This document shows positions 8,556-15,676 of a stretch of DNA of 36,752 nucleotides, in pieces. Origin of the DNA: Bacillota bacterium (GTDB lineage: Bacteria; Bacillota; Bacilli; Alicyclobacillales; SLC66); contig JAJZCB010000032.1 of assembly GCA_021846285.1 (NCBI GenBank), positions 1 through 36,752 of the forward strand, read 5' to 3'. The notes below the pieces were generated by a model, which was given only the letters and a program-made list of their open reading frames with translations, was not told where the DNA came from and did not search any database. The number at the start of each line of letters is the position of its first letter. Positions within the stretch are counted from its first letter, which is position 1. Made by a program: the position numbers and the translations under genes.

Positions 8556-8683
8556 GCATCAGCGAGTTACGAAAGCCAGTCAGGAATGGATGCATGTCGT
8601 GCGCCCCCGACCATGATAGGACCGGAAAACCATTTCGTCTCCTTATACGTTATCTAAGATATAATACGGGCAACATCCACTGA
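8552..8683 (+). CDS. Possible overlapping 43-aa ORF with a CxxC motif
   Basis: An ATGA overlap joins this short frame to the previous small gene. The 43-residue product would contain CMSC and a basic C-terminal half. It has no SD of its own beyond coupling, and the -10-like element at 8660-8665 lies inside it. This is a weak candidate and may be non-coding. Confidence 0.2.
   Translation: MSISELRKPVRNGCMSCAPDHDRTGKPFRLLIRYLRYNTGNIH
8660..8665 (+). promoter_or_regulatory. Possible -10 element for the sigma/anti-sigma pair
   Basis: A perfect TATAAT stands 73 bp before the sigma-factor start. I see no convincing -35 hexamer at 16-18 bp and no clear ECF-type AAC/CGTC pair. The call therefore rests on the hexamer alone. 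Confidence 0.3.
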
Positions 8684-8738
8684 TCAGGGGCCCTCGGCGA
8701 GTTGTTGGGGTCAGGCTTGACGCAAAGGGGAAAGCCAC

Positions 8739-9290
8739 TTGTCCGATGAGGAATTGTACGCGCGCAGTAAGCTGGGCGAGGCGTACGCTTTGAGCCAGCT
8801 TTATGATCGGTATGGCAGTCGGGTTGCCGCTATAGCGCGGCGATTTGTCAGTGACCGACAGGGCGTCGAAGAGATTGTGCAGGATGTATTCATGCGCATT
8901 TGGACCACGAATGCCTATCATCCAGGCCGCGGACTTTTTTCGCACTGGATTTGCATCGTGGCGCGCCGCATAGCGATTGACCATGCGCGCAAACGCGGTT
9001 CTCGAGTCGAAATGGTGGGATACGAACGCGATCAGGGTGGCGACGGGACCGTTGGTCAGGAACTGGCCTTTGACAGCAGACTACTGCATACGGATCTGAT
9101 TCGGGCCATGTCGGATCTGCGACTGGAAGAACGAATCGTATTGAATCTTGCGTATTTTGAAGGTAAGACACTCAGTGAAATCGCTCAGGATCTGAATGTA
9201 CCATTGGGTACTGTGAAGACACGACTTCACACGGGGCTTAAACATATGCGGCTCCGACTGGCGGATTGGCGACCGGAGGTGCAGGGATGA
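8739..9290 (+). CDS. ECF-family RNA polymerase sigma factor
   Basis: This 183-residue protein has sigma region 2 (about 15-80, including YDRYGSRVAAIARRFVSDRQGVEEIVQDVFMRIW) and region 4 (about 120-175, with ERIVLNLAYFEGKTLSEIAQDLNVPLGTVKTRLHTGLKHMR as the -35-binding helix-turn-helix). There is no region 1 or 3, as expected for group 4 (ECF) sigma factors. The start is TTG at 8739 with AAAGGGGAAAG upstream. It overlaps the anti-sigma gene by four bases (ATGA), so the two are made together. The signal sensed is unknown. Confidence 0.92.
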   Translation: MSDEELYARSKLGEAYALSQLYDRYGSRVAAIARRFVSDRQGVEEIVQDVFMRIWTTNAYHPGRGLFSHWICIVARRIAIDHARKRGSRVEMVGYERDQGGDGTVGQELAFDSRLLHTDLIRAMSDLRLEERIVLNLAYFEGKTLSEIAQDLNVPLGTVKTRLHTGLKHMRLRLADWRPEVQG

Positions 9291-10096
9291 ACACCCAGGA
9301 CAATTCTCTTTGTGCTTCTCTGGAATCCTATATGTTGGGCGAATTGGATGAGGCGGAGATGTTCTCGTTTGAACGTCATATGAGTGGCTGTTCTGTCTGT
9401 CAGACAAATGTTGACCTGCTGTGGCCGACCCACGATATCCTGGCGTATGAAGAACCTGGGGAGACGGACAGAGAATGGGCTGCCGCCATGAAGGACAGAG
9501 TGCTTGCGGCGGTGCTGGGAACGCGACCGATCCGAGCGGAGAACAGCGTTTTCGATCAGACGACGAGCGTGAATGGCCTGAGTATCGACCATCCCGATGT
9601 ACGTAAATCCGTTGTGCGTCAAAGACGAACGCCATTGCGATTATCTATCTACACTGTCTCTGCGGCGATGTTGTTGATTGGGATCGCCGTGGGTTCCTAC
9701 CTCAGCGGCGGGTGGAGGCCAATGGGAAACAGAGCCGCAGTGGGGGCGACTCAGGTTTTGACTGATGTGTCTATGAAACCGACCGTCGCAGCGCCTCTTG
9801 CGTACGGCACCGTTATGTTGCTTGGCACGGAGAGAGGCAAGGAGGTCATCGTCACAGTGCATGGATTGCGACCGTTGCCTAGCAGCGAGTGCTACAATGT
9901 CTGGTTTGTCGCTGGAGCGGACAAACGGATTCTTGTTGGTATGCTAACGGTCAATGGCAGTGGTACAGGCGCCTTATCCGCCATGGTGCCGACGGATCTG
10001 GCATTTCATTACGTTGGGATAACGCGAGAGCCCCATCTGAATGATGCCGTGCCAAAAGGTCCCAAGGTCCTGGGTGCTCTCCTGACCACTACCTGA
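9287..10096 (+). CDS. Membrane anti-sigma factor (zinc-finger N-terminus, RskA-like C-terminus)
   Basis: This 269-residue protein has an N-terminal anti-sigma domain with the H-x3-C-x2-C zinc motif in HMSGCSVC (about residues 38-45). A single membrane helix (LSIYTVSAAMLLIGIAVGSYL, about 120-140) leads to an external domain of the anti-sigma-K (RskA) type, with LRPLPSSECYNVWFVAG and a C-terminal ITREP...VPKGPKVLGAL segment. It should hold the partner sigma factor at the membrane and release it after regulated proteolysis. Translational overlap with the sigma gene supports the pairing. Confidence 0.88.
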   Translation: MNTQDNSLCASLESYMLGELDEAEMFSFERHMSGCSVCQTNVDLLWPTHDILAYEEPGETDREWAAAMKDRVLAAVLGTRPIRAENSVFDQTTSVNGLSIDHPDVRKSVVRQRRTPLRLSIYTVSAAMLLIGIAVGSYLSGGWRPMGNRAAVGATQVLTDVSMKPTVAAPLAYGTVMLLGTERGKEVIVTVHGLRPLPSSECYNVWFVAGADKRILVGMLTVNGSGTGALSAMVPTDLAFHYVGITREPHLNDAVPKGPKVLGALLTTT

Positions 10097-10138
10097 GCGG
10101 GAAAGTCTACGGATGACAGGTGACAGTCGCTGAACAGT

Positions 10139-10174
10139 GGTCGGTCTGCATCCGCTTGCGGAGTCTGACCGACC
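10139..10174 (+). terminator. Hairpin after the sigma/anti-sigma operon
   Basis: GGTCGGTC (10139-10146) and TCCGC (10151-10155) pair with GCGGA (10158-10162) and GACCGACC (10167-10174), with an internal 4-nt mismatch. The following sequence is only moderately T-rich, so termination is likely but not certain. Confidence 0.5.
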
Positions 10175-10207
10175 CAACTGTGTGTTCCCTCTTTGGCGTA
10201 TGGTGTA

Positions 10208-10235
10208 TAGTGATTAGTGACTAGTCACTAGTGTG
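10208..10235 (+). promoter_or_regulatory. Palindrome in a 7-bp-period repeat, likely LysR operator
   Basis: A perfect 16-bp palindrome, TAGTGACTAGTCACTA (10215-10230), lies 33 bp before the LysR-type gene. It sits inside four near-repeats of seven bases (TAGTGAT, TAGTGAC, TAGTCAC, TAGTGTG). A TATAGT hexamer at 10206-10211 overlaps its left end, as expected for an autoregulated promoter, but no good -35 is seen. Binding by the LysR protein is an inference. Confidence 0.5.
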
Positions 10236-10262
10236 AGGTTACAGCGGTGGGGGAACGAAAGT

Positions 10263-11153
10263 ATGCACCTGGAGAGTTACGAGGTATTTCGGGTTGTCGT
10301 CGAACACGGAAGCGCTACCAAGGCAGCACAGGTGCTGCACATGACACAGTCGACCGTGAGTCGCCACCTGCAGGCGCTTGAAGAGGAGTTTGGAGGGCTG
10401 CTATTCGATCGAAGCTCGTCTGGGCTCACATTGACCGATCTTGGGCAGGCATTATATCCGTATACCTGCGATTTGCTTGGCTGTCACGCGCGCGCAAAAG
10501 AAGAATTACTGCGACTTCGCAGCCGTAGCGGTGGATTGAGTGTGGGAGCCACGCTCTCCATAGGCGAATATGTTTTGCCAAGAATACTCGGCAAATTCAG
10601 GAAACACAATCCTCTTGCTGAAATCCGAATGCGCATCTCAAACACGACGGAGGTCATCGACGACTTGCTGCGTCATCGGATCGACATCGGACTGGTGGAA
10701 GGAATGATTGAACCGTCGGCAGATCTCACAGTGACTCAGTGGGCTACGGATGAACTCGTTCTTTTATGCTCTCCCGAGCATCCATTTTCCAAAAAGGGGT
10801 ATATTAAGATCACTGAGCTGATGGAGGAATCGCTCTTATGTCGCGAAGAAGGATCAGGAACCAGGCAGATGACTGAACGCGCACTGGAACAGATTGGTGT
10901 GTTGCCGTCACTGGCGTTTGTTATGGAGTTGGGAAGTATCCAGGCCATTAAGTCCGCGATTCAGGCGGGGCTGGGCCTTGCGTTTCTGTCCCGGTTGGCT
11001 GTACTCGAAGAGTGTCAGTCAGGGAGGCTGGTTGAGGTTCCGATTGAACAGTTTGAGATCGTTCGTCCGCTGCAGATTGTCAAGAGGGCGGAACGCTATC
11101 CCAAGTTTGCTGTCAAAGAGTTCCTCGATCTGGTCATGGCGCATCGAAATTGA
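10263..11153 (+). CDS. LysR-family transcriptional regulator
   Basis: This 296-residue protein has the LysR winged helix-turn-helix at its N-terminus (about 3-60, with SATKAAQVLHMTQSTVSRHLQALEEEFGGLLFDR). The rest is a two-lobed periplasmic-binding-protein-like effector domain (about 88-290). The ATG at 10263 was chosen over an upstream GTG because the conserved domain starts immediately after it and GGGGGAAC lies before it. It is single, ahead of the reactive-sulfur operon, which has its own promoter. LysR relatives of the CysL/CbbR type regulate sulfur or carbon assimilation, but the target here is not shown. Confidence 0.88.
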   Translation: MHLESYEVFRVVVEHGSATKAAQVLHMTQSTVSRHLQALEEEFGGLLFDRSSSGLTLTDLGQALYPYTCDLLGCHARAKEELLRLRSRSGGLSVGATLSIGEYVLPRILGKFRKHNPLAEIRMRISNTTEVIDDLLRHRIDIGLVEGMIEPSADLTVTQWATDELVLLCSPEHPFSKKGYIKITELMEESLLCREEGSGTRQMTERALEQIGVLPSLAFVMELGSIQAIKSAIQAGLGLAFLSRLAVLEECQSGRLVEVPIEQFEIVRPLQIVKRAERYPKFAVKEFLDLVMAHRN

Positions 11154-11172
11154 ATGAATGTAGGGTTTCCGC

Positions 11173-11210
11173 TTGACTTGTGCAGCCAATCTATATACCA
11201 TACAGGGTAT
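11173..11210 (+). promoter_or_regulatory. Promoter overlapped by a CsoR/CstR-type operator
   Basis: TTGACT (11173-11178) and TACCAT (11196-11201) are spaced 17 bp. The 16-bp sequence ATACCATACAGGGTAT (11195-11210) covers the -10 and start region. It matches the ATACCC-N4-GGGTAT pattern known for CsoR/CstR repressors with one mismatch. The CstR-type gene 1.6 kb downstream is the obvious ligand. Repression that is relieved by persulfide is inferred from the family. Confidence 0.65.
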
Positions 11211-11234
11211 CGTATATGTCTTGTCAAGGAGCGT

Positions 11235-11348
11235 ATGACGATCAAGCGGATATGGAACTCCCTATGACCTTCTCAGAAATTGCTGCTCCTGGGAGGAGTG
11301 GTTTTTCTCATAGTGTCAGGAACTCAGAAGCTTATGCAACTGGGTTAG
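11235..11348 (+). pseudogene. Interrupted short membrane-peptide frame
   Basis: A frame starting at ATG 11235 reads ten codons to a TGA (11265-11267), then continues as a hydrophobic segment (KLLLLGGVVFLIVSGTQKLMQLG) to TAG at 11346-11348. It could be a small membrane gene broken by a nonsense codon, or chance. The rest of 11154-11440 holds the operator and the SD of the exporter gene, and nothing else that I recognise. Confidence 0.2.
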
Positions 11349-11440
11349 GAACACAATCTCTGTGTGAGGGGGCACGCTGACTGTTTCTTTCTTTTACGAA
11401 GACGACAGGCGCGGAATTGGCTTTTGGAGGCTGACAATAA

Positions 11441-12235
11441 GTGGGCGTGCATCTTACGGAGTTGCAAATCATTCTGTCTGTCGTATCGGGTGGAATCGTT
11501 GGTTTCACACTTGGGTTGATTGGCGGCGGAGGCTCTATCCTGGCGGTGCCCCTCTTATTGTATCTGGTGGGCATTCGGGATCCGCACGTTGTCATCGGGA
11601 GTACAGCGCTGGCCGTATCGGCGAACGCATTTGTCAATATGATCCCGCATTGGCGAACTGGTCACGTAAAATGGAGGGCGGCGATCTGGTTTGCCGTTCC
11701 CGGGGCTATCGGAGCCTATGTTGGGTCGATTTTTGGGAAGATGGTCAACGACAAAGAAATCCTGTTTCTCTTTGCCGTTCTCATGCTGGTGATTGCGGTT
11801 GTCATGCTGCGGCGGGGTAAGACCAATCTTGCCAGCGCGGGCGACCTGCGTGTGAAACTGGCGCGCGTTATTCCTTCGGGGCTGTTGACAGGTCTGATTT
11901 CCGGTTTCTTTGGCATTGGCGGTGGATTTCTGATCGTTCCTGGCCTGGTCTTTTCGACTGGAATGGCGATGATCGACGCCATTGGAACATCTCTCTTTTC
12001 GGTGGGGGCGTTTGGACTTACTACGGCCGTTTCCTATGCGCTGTCCGGTCTCGTTGACTGGCTCATCGTAATCCTCTATGTCGCAGGTGGGATTGCGGGC
12101 GGAATTGTAGGGGCGGCCATATCCAACAGACTGGCCCGGCAACGCCGCGCCCTGCAAATTGTGTTTTCCGGGATTATTGTGATCGTCGCTTTTTATATGA
12201 TATACGTGAACCTGTCGGCGTTGCGTCTATTCTGA
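11441..12235 (+). CDS. TauE/SafE-family sulfite/organosulfur exporter
   Basis: This 264-residue integral membrane protein has about eight hydrophobic segments arranged as two related halves. Each half opens with a glycine-rich motif: GFTLGLIGGGGSILAVPLLLY near residues 21-41 and GLISGFFGIGGGFLIVPGLVF near 153-173. This duplicated GxxGGGG/GxGGG pattern is characteristic of TauE/SafE (DUF81) permeases, several of which export sulfite or sulfonates. GTG at 11441 follows TGGAGG by ten bases. First gene after the CstR-type operator, it probably removes sulfite or a related product of sulfane-sulfur oxidation. Confidence 0.87.
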   Translation: MGVHLTELQIILSVVSGGIVGFTLGLIGGGGSILAVPLLLYLVGIRDPHVVIGSTALAVSANAFVNMIPHWRTGHVKWRAAIWFAVPGAIGAYVGSIFGKMVNDKEILFLFAVLMLVIAVVMLRRGKTNLASAGDLRVKLARVIPSGLLTGLISGFFGIGGGFLIVPGLVFSTGMAMIDAIGTSLFSVGAFGLTTAVSYALSGLVDWLIVILYVAGGIAGGIVGAAISNRLARQRRALQIVFSGIIVIVAFYMIYVNLSALRLF

Positions 12236-12257
12236 AAAACGCCGCAGGCGCTTTTTC
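12234..12257 (+). terminator. Weak terminator between exporter and rhodanese genes
   Basis: CGCC (12240-12243) and GGCG (12247-12250) form a short stem flanked by A5 and T5 runs. The element begins at the exporter stop codon and could act in either direction. Partial read-through would lower expression of the downstream genes relative to the exporter. Confidence 0.45.
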
Positions 12258-12329
12258 ATCCCGGTTGTTGGCGCCGCGCAAGCGGTGAGAGTCTATTCTA
12301 AAATGGGTGGTTCGAAGGGAGTGGCTGGA

Positions 12330-12716
12330 ATGGGAAACACGATCGTGCCGGTGCTGTTGGTGGTGATTTTGGTATACTTGGTGTATCGAATGCTTCCTGC
12401 AAAAGGAGTTACATCGATCAAAACACCTGAATTGCAAGAGAAGATGGCAGCCAAAAAAACGGATGGAATCCAGTTTATCGATGTCAGGGAGCCTGGGGAA
12501 TATAAAAGCGGACACGTTCCCGGTTTTCGCAACGTTCCCTTGGGTCAGATCCAAAACAGACTGGGCGAACTTCCCAAGGATGCGGAAGTTGTGCTGATGT
12601 GCCGTAGTGGCTCAAGGAGCATGATGGCCGCAAAGCTGTTGAAGAAGAATGGGTATCAGAAGATCGTAAACGTGTCGGGCGGTATCAGCCAGTGGACAGG
12701 AAAACAGGTAAAATAG
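12330..12716 (+). CDS. Membrane-anchored rhodanese (sulfurtransferase)
   Basis: This 128-residue protein has one N-terminal membrane helix (about 4-22, IVPVLLVVILVYLVYRML) followed by a single rhodanese domain. IDVREPGEY (about 50-58) and GHVPGFRNVP are typical, and the active-site loop is CRSGSR with the catalytic Cys at about 91. It should carry a persulfide on that Cys and move sulfane sulfur between donors and acceptors. ATG 12330 follows GAAGGGAG by eight bases; the longer frame lacks an SD. It sits between the exporter and the CstR-type repressor, a grouping known from persulfide-detoxification operons. Confidence 0.9.
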   Translation: MGNTIVPVLLVVILVYLVYRMLPAKGVTSIKTPELQEKMAAKKTDGIQFIDVREPGEYKSGHVPGFRNVPLGQIQNRLGELPKDAEVVLMCRSGSRSMMAAKLLKKNGYQKIVNVSGGISQWTGKQVK

Positions 12717-12779
12717 TTTCAGAGTGGGTATTGAGAGTGATCCGCTTGAGAGGCACATTGGGGAGGGAGGCCGCTGCGA

Positions 12780-13055
12780 ATGAACCGGGATGGGATCGAG
12801 TACAATGATCAGGTAAAGAACCGGTTGCGCAGAATTGAAGGACAGGTTCGGGGCGTACTGGGCATGATGGACCAGGAGAAGGCATGCAAGGATGTGGTGA
12901 ATCAGCTGTCGGCGATCAGGGCCGCGGTTGATCGTGTGATCATGTATGTCGTCGGAGAGAATATGGAGCGTTGCATTCGCGATGAACTGTCGACGGGGCA
13001 GTCTGCGGACAAGATGTTGCAGGAAGCGATTGATTTATTGATGAAGAGCCGTTGA
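12780..13055 (+). CDS. cstR: CsoR/RcnR-family repressor, CstR (persulfide-sensing) type
   Basis: This 91-residue all-helical protein carries the family signature NRLRRIEGQVRGVLGMM (about 14-30). Cys36 (EKACKDVV) and Cys65 (MERCIRD) are present, but the histidine that completes the copper site of CsoR, four residues before the second Cys, is Asn61. CstR of Staphylococcus aureus also has Asn there and senses persulfides by linking its two cysteines. The sequence therefore favours sulfur sensing over copper sensing. ATG 12780 follows GGGAGGGAGG. It lies in an operon with rhodanese and TauE genes, and a matching operator covers the promoter at 11195-11210. Confidence 0.85.
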   Translation: MNRDGIEYNDQVKNRLRRIEGQVRGVLGMMDQEKACKDVVNQLSAIRAAVDRVIMYVVGENMERCIRDELSTGQSADKMLQEAIDLLMKSR

Positions 13056-13087
13056 CGACAGGGAAATTCACGAGGAGGACACACGCG

Positions 13088-13525
13088 ATGATTGCGGAAG
13101 CAGCGGACTATTTCGCACTGTTGAAGTCGATCCACCAGAGTATTGATGACATGACGGCCCCTTTGACCGAGGAGCAATGGCTTCGCCGCCCCCAGGAGAA
13201 CTTCAACAATGTTGCTTCGATTATCGATCACGTGACGCGTGTGGAGAAGCGTTTTATGGCGGCCATTGCGGGCGAGACCATGGATACTGACGCGGGAGCC
13301 CCCTTCAGGGCGACTGCGTGGAACGTGGCGGAGATTCGCCAGGCGTGGCGCGATGTGCTCCTGTACAGTGAGACGGCGCTCGACAAGCTCACAGATGCTG
13401 ATCTCGTCAAACCGGGGTTGACGTTGCGGATTGGCGAGCTTAACTGCCGCCAGTTGATCGTTTATACCATTGCGCACACAACCCATCATCGCGGGCAGAT
13501 TCCGCTCGTGATCAAGCAGTTCTGA
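13088..13525 (+). CDS. DinB/YfiT-like metal-dependent protein
   Basis: This 145-residue four-helix-bundle protein has the three-histidine metal site of the DinB superfamily: His48 in IIDHVTRVEK, and His130 with His134 in AHTTHHRGQI. Some Bacillota members of this family are bacillithiol-dependent S-transferases, while many have no known role. It starts at ATG 13088, nine bases after GAGGAGG, and 32 bp after the CstR-type gene, so it is probably the last gene of the reactive-sulfur operon. A thiol-transfer role with bacillithiol persulfide is plausible from this context but unproven. Confidence 0.82.
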   Translation: MIAEAADYFALLKSIHQSIDDMTAPLTEEQWLRRPQENFNNVASIIDHVTRVEKRFMAAIAGETMDTDAGAPFRATAWNVAEIRQAWRDVLLYSETALDKLTDADLVKPGLTLRIGELNCRQLIVYTIAHTTHHRGQIPLVIKQF

Positions 13526-13573
13526 GGCGGGCGAATCCACGGACTGCGCTGCGTTTCATCTCGGATGGAAGAG

Positions 13574-13620
13574 GGGCGCCGAACCTCATGCGCGCGTGCA
13601 TGGGCCCGGCGCCCTTCTTT
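13574..13620 (+). terminator. Strong intrinsic terminator between convergent operons
   Basis: GGGCGCCG (13574-13581) pairs with CGGCGCCC (13607-13614), enclosing a second stem (CATGC/GCATG), and is followed by TTCTTTCT. It ends the sulfur operon on the plus strand. It could also slow transcription arriving from the LacI gene on the minus strand. Confidence 0.75.
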
Positions 13621-13633
13621 CTCCCCTGCCTTG

Positions 13634-14656
13634 TCACTGCGGGAACACTAACGGTCTGGTGCTCTGGCGCACGACAAGATCGGTTGGCAACACGTAATGC
13701 ATCGGCGTATTGTGGTCTTCACTGTTTATGAGTTCAAGCATGATCTGCGCCGCTTTGCGGCCCATCTCTTCTTTATTTTGCCGAATGGTGGTCAGTTGCG
13801 GATAGACGTACGATGCGGCGTCGATATCGTCGAACCCGACTACACTGATCTCATCGGGCACAGATACGCCGGCGCGGTGAAAGGACTGCATCACGCCAAT
13901 CGCGGAGATATCCGCCGCGCAAATTAAAACGTCCGGCCGCTCGCTACACTTTAGGATGGTGTCGCCGGCCTCTTGACCGCCCTCCATGGTGAAGGTGCCA
14001 TCCACAATCCAGTCCGTAATGGGAGTGATCCCAACCGCTGTCAGACCCCCATAAAATCCCTGAAGCCGTTCCATGGCCACCGGCAGTTCCAGCGGTCCAT
14101 GTGCAAATCCGAAGCGGCGATAGCCACTGTCATAGAGCACCTTGACGAGATCGTATACGGCTCTCCGATTGTCTGACGTGATCGAACCGCAACGCGTTCC
14201 CTGCGCCGGATGATCGACGCCGACCAAGGGCACGCTGGCTTCCGCCAACTGATTGATAGGCTCGTCTGGCGTGCCCAGCAGCAGGACGCCATCAACGTCC
14301 CGGTACTTGACCCGGTCGAAGAAACTGAAGCGATCGAATGGCGCCTGGGTATTGCCGAATATCAATAAATCGTATCCCTGTTCTCCAACCCAAGTTCTGA
14401 ATTCATTGAGAATATGACCAATAAATGGTTGTTTCAGGCCTGTGCCATCGAGATTCGGATAGAAAACGCCGATCGTGTTAGACTTGTTGGTGACGAGATG
14501 GCGCGCGGATGCCTTTGGATAGTAGTGAAGTTCCTCTATGACTTTTAAAATGCGCGATTTCGTTTCTGCACTGATGTCTGGATAGTTGTTCAGCGCTCGA
14601 GACACGGCAGTTACAGACACGCCCGCCCGTTTCGCGACGTCCTTGATGTTTGCCAA
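13634..14656 (-). CDS. LacI-family transcriptional regulator
   Basis: This 340-residue protein has the LacI helix-turn-helix and hinge helix at its N-terminus (about 3-58, IKDVAKRAGVSVTAVSRALNN). A two-lobed periplasmic-binding-protein-like effector domain follows (about 60-335), with VGFDDIDAASYVYPQLTTIRQ near the C-terminus, typical of sugar-responsive members. The start is TTG at 14656, with AGGAAGGGAGAG upstream. It is the last gene of a six-gene importer operon, 51 bp after an ATPase gene. Palindromes of the expected LacI type (CGAAAA-NN-TTTTCG) flank the operon promoter region. LacI control argues for a carbohydrate substrate. Confidence 0.9.
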   Translation of the reverse strand: MANIKDVAKRAGVSVTAVSRALNNYPDISAETKSRILKVIEELHYYPKASARHLVTNKSNTIGVFYPNLDGTGLKQPFIGHILNEFRTWVGEQGYDLLIFGNTQAPFDRFSFFDRVKYRDVDGVLLLGTPDEPINQLAEASVPLVGVDHPAQGTRCGSITSDNRRAVYDLVKVLYDSGYRRFGFAHGPLELPVAMERLQGFYGGLTAVGITPITDWIVDGTFTMEGGQEAGDTILKCSERPDVLICAADISAIGVMQSFHRAGVSVPDEISVVGFDDIDAASYVYPQLTTIRQNKEEMGRKAAQIMLELINSEDHNTPMHYVLPTDLVVRQSTRPLVFPQ

Positions 14657-14707
14657 TCGCCGCTCTCTCCCTTCCTGTGTCGAACATGCTGTCTGTGACT
14701 CCTGCGA

Positions 14708-15676
14708 CTAAACGATGGGGTGATGACAAGCGACAGAGTGCGCGGCGTCGACGCTCAGCAGTTGCGGCGCCGTCTCGCGGCAGATCTCAGTGACAAAAGG
14801 ACAGCGGTCCGCAAATGGGCAGCCCTTACGCCCCTCCAGCAGATCGGGGGCGGCGTTGCTCGTTTCTGGCAGCGCCTGGCGCACCGGGTTGCCCGGCGTT
14901 GCCGCCAACAGCAGGCGAGTGTACGGATGCGCAGGCTTACGGACCAATTCGCTTGATTTGGCCGTCTCCATGATCTGGCCGCCATACATGACCATAATGC
15001 GATCTCCAAAGTAACGCGCGGAAGCCAGATCGTGAGTGATATACAGATACGATAGGTTGTAGTCTGCCTTAAGGTCGTTCATCAGGCGTAAAATTCCAGC
15101 GCGTATGGATACATCGAGCATGGAAATCGGTTCGTCTGCGACCAGGAACTTGGGGTTTACAGCGAGGGCCCGCGCAATGGCCACTCGTTGTCGCTGACCG
15201 CCTGACAGTTCATGGGGGTTCTTGATGCGTATTTCCGCTACAGGCGTCAACCCGACCCGTTCCAGCAGGTTATCAAGCGCTTCTTGCAGAGCGGCGTCCT
15301 TAAGATTGCGGTGTTTGCGCAACGGAAACATCACGTGCTGTTCCACAGTGCGCACCGGATTGAGAGAGCCAAAGGGGTCCTGGAAAATCATCTGTACGTC
15401 GCGGCGATACTCGATCAGGGCATTACCCCGTATATGCGTCACGTCACGCTGTGCGACAGTAATCGTGCCGGATGTGGGTTCCAGAATACGCATCAATGCC
15501 TTTCCGATCGTCGTCTTGCCGCTTCCCGATTCACCCACCAACGATAACACTTCACCGCGTTCGATCGCAAAACTGACGTGGTCTACCGGAGTGATATAGG
15601 CCTTCTTCCCCTTACTATGAATCGGAAACCGAACGTATAGATCAGAGACTGCAACGAGGCTGGGGGACTCAGACAT
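14708..15676 (-). CDS. Opp/Dpp-type ABC ATPase, OppF-like
   Basis: This 322-residue ATPase has Walker A GESGSGKTT (about 48-56), signature ELSGGQRQRVAIARAL (about 163-178) and Walker B FLVADEPISMLD. The C-terminal region carries the Cys-rich OppD/F motif (GCPFADRCPFVTEIC, about 288-302) that binds an iron-sulfur cluster in some relatives. The inner ATG at 15676 was chosen because AAGGAGGTG lies directly before it. It overlaps the OppD-like gene by eight bases. It pairs with that protein to power one importer. Confidence 0.9.
   Translation of the reverse strand: MSESPSLVAVSDLYVRFPIHSKGKKAYITPVDHVSFAIERGEVLSLVGESGSGKTTIGKALMRILEPTSGTITVAQRDVTHIRGNALIEYRRDVQMIFQDPFGSLNPVRTVEQHVMFPLRKHRNLKDAALQEALDNLLERVGLTPVAEIRIKNPHELSGGQRQRVAIARALAVNPKFLVADEPISMLDVSIRAGILRLMNDLKADYNLSYLYITHDLASARYFGDRIMVMYGGQIMETAKSSELVRKPAHPYTRLLLAATPGNPVRQALPETSNAAPDLLEGRKGCPFADRCPFVTEICRETAPQLLSVDAAHSVACHHPIV

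Noticed and set aside
12780-13055. Copper-sensing CsoR
   Set aside because: The copper-binding His is Asn61 and the neighbours are sulfur genes rather than copA or copZ.
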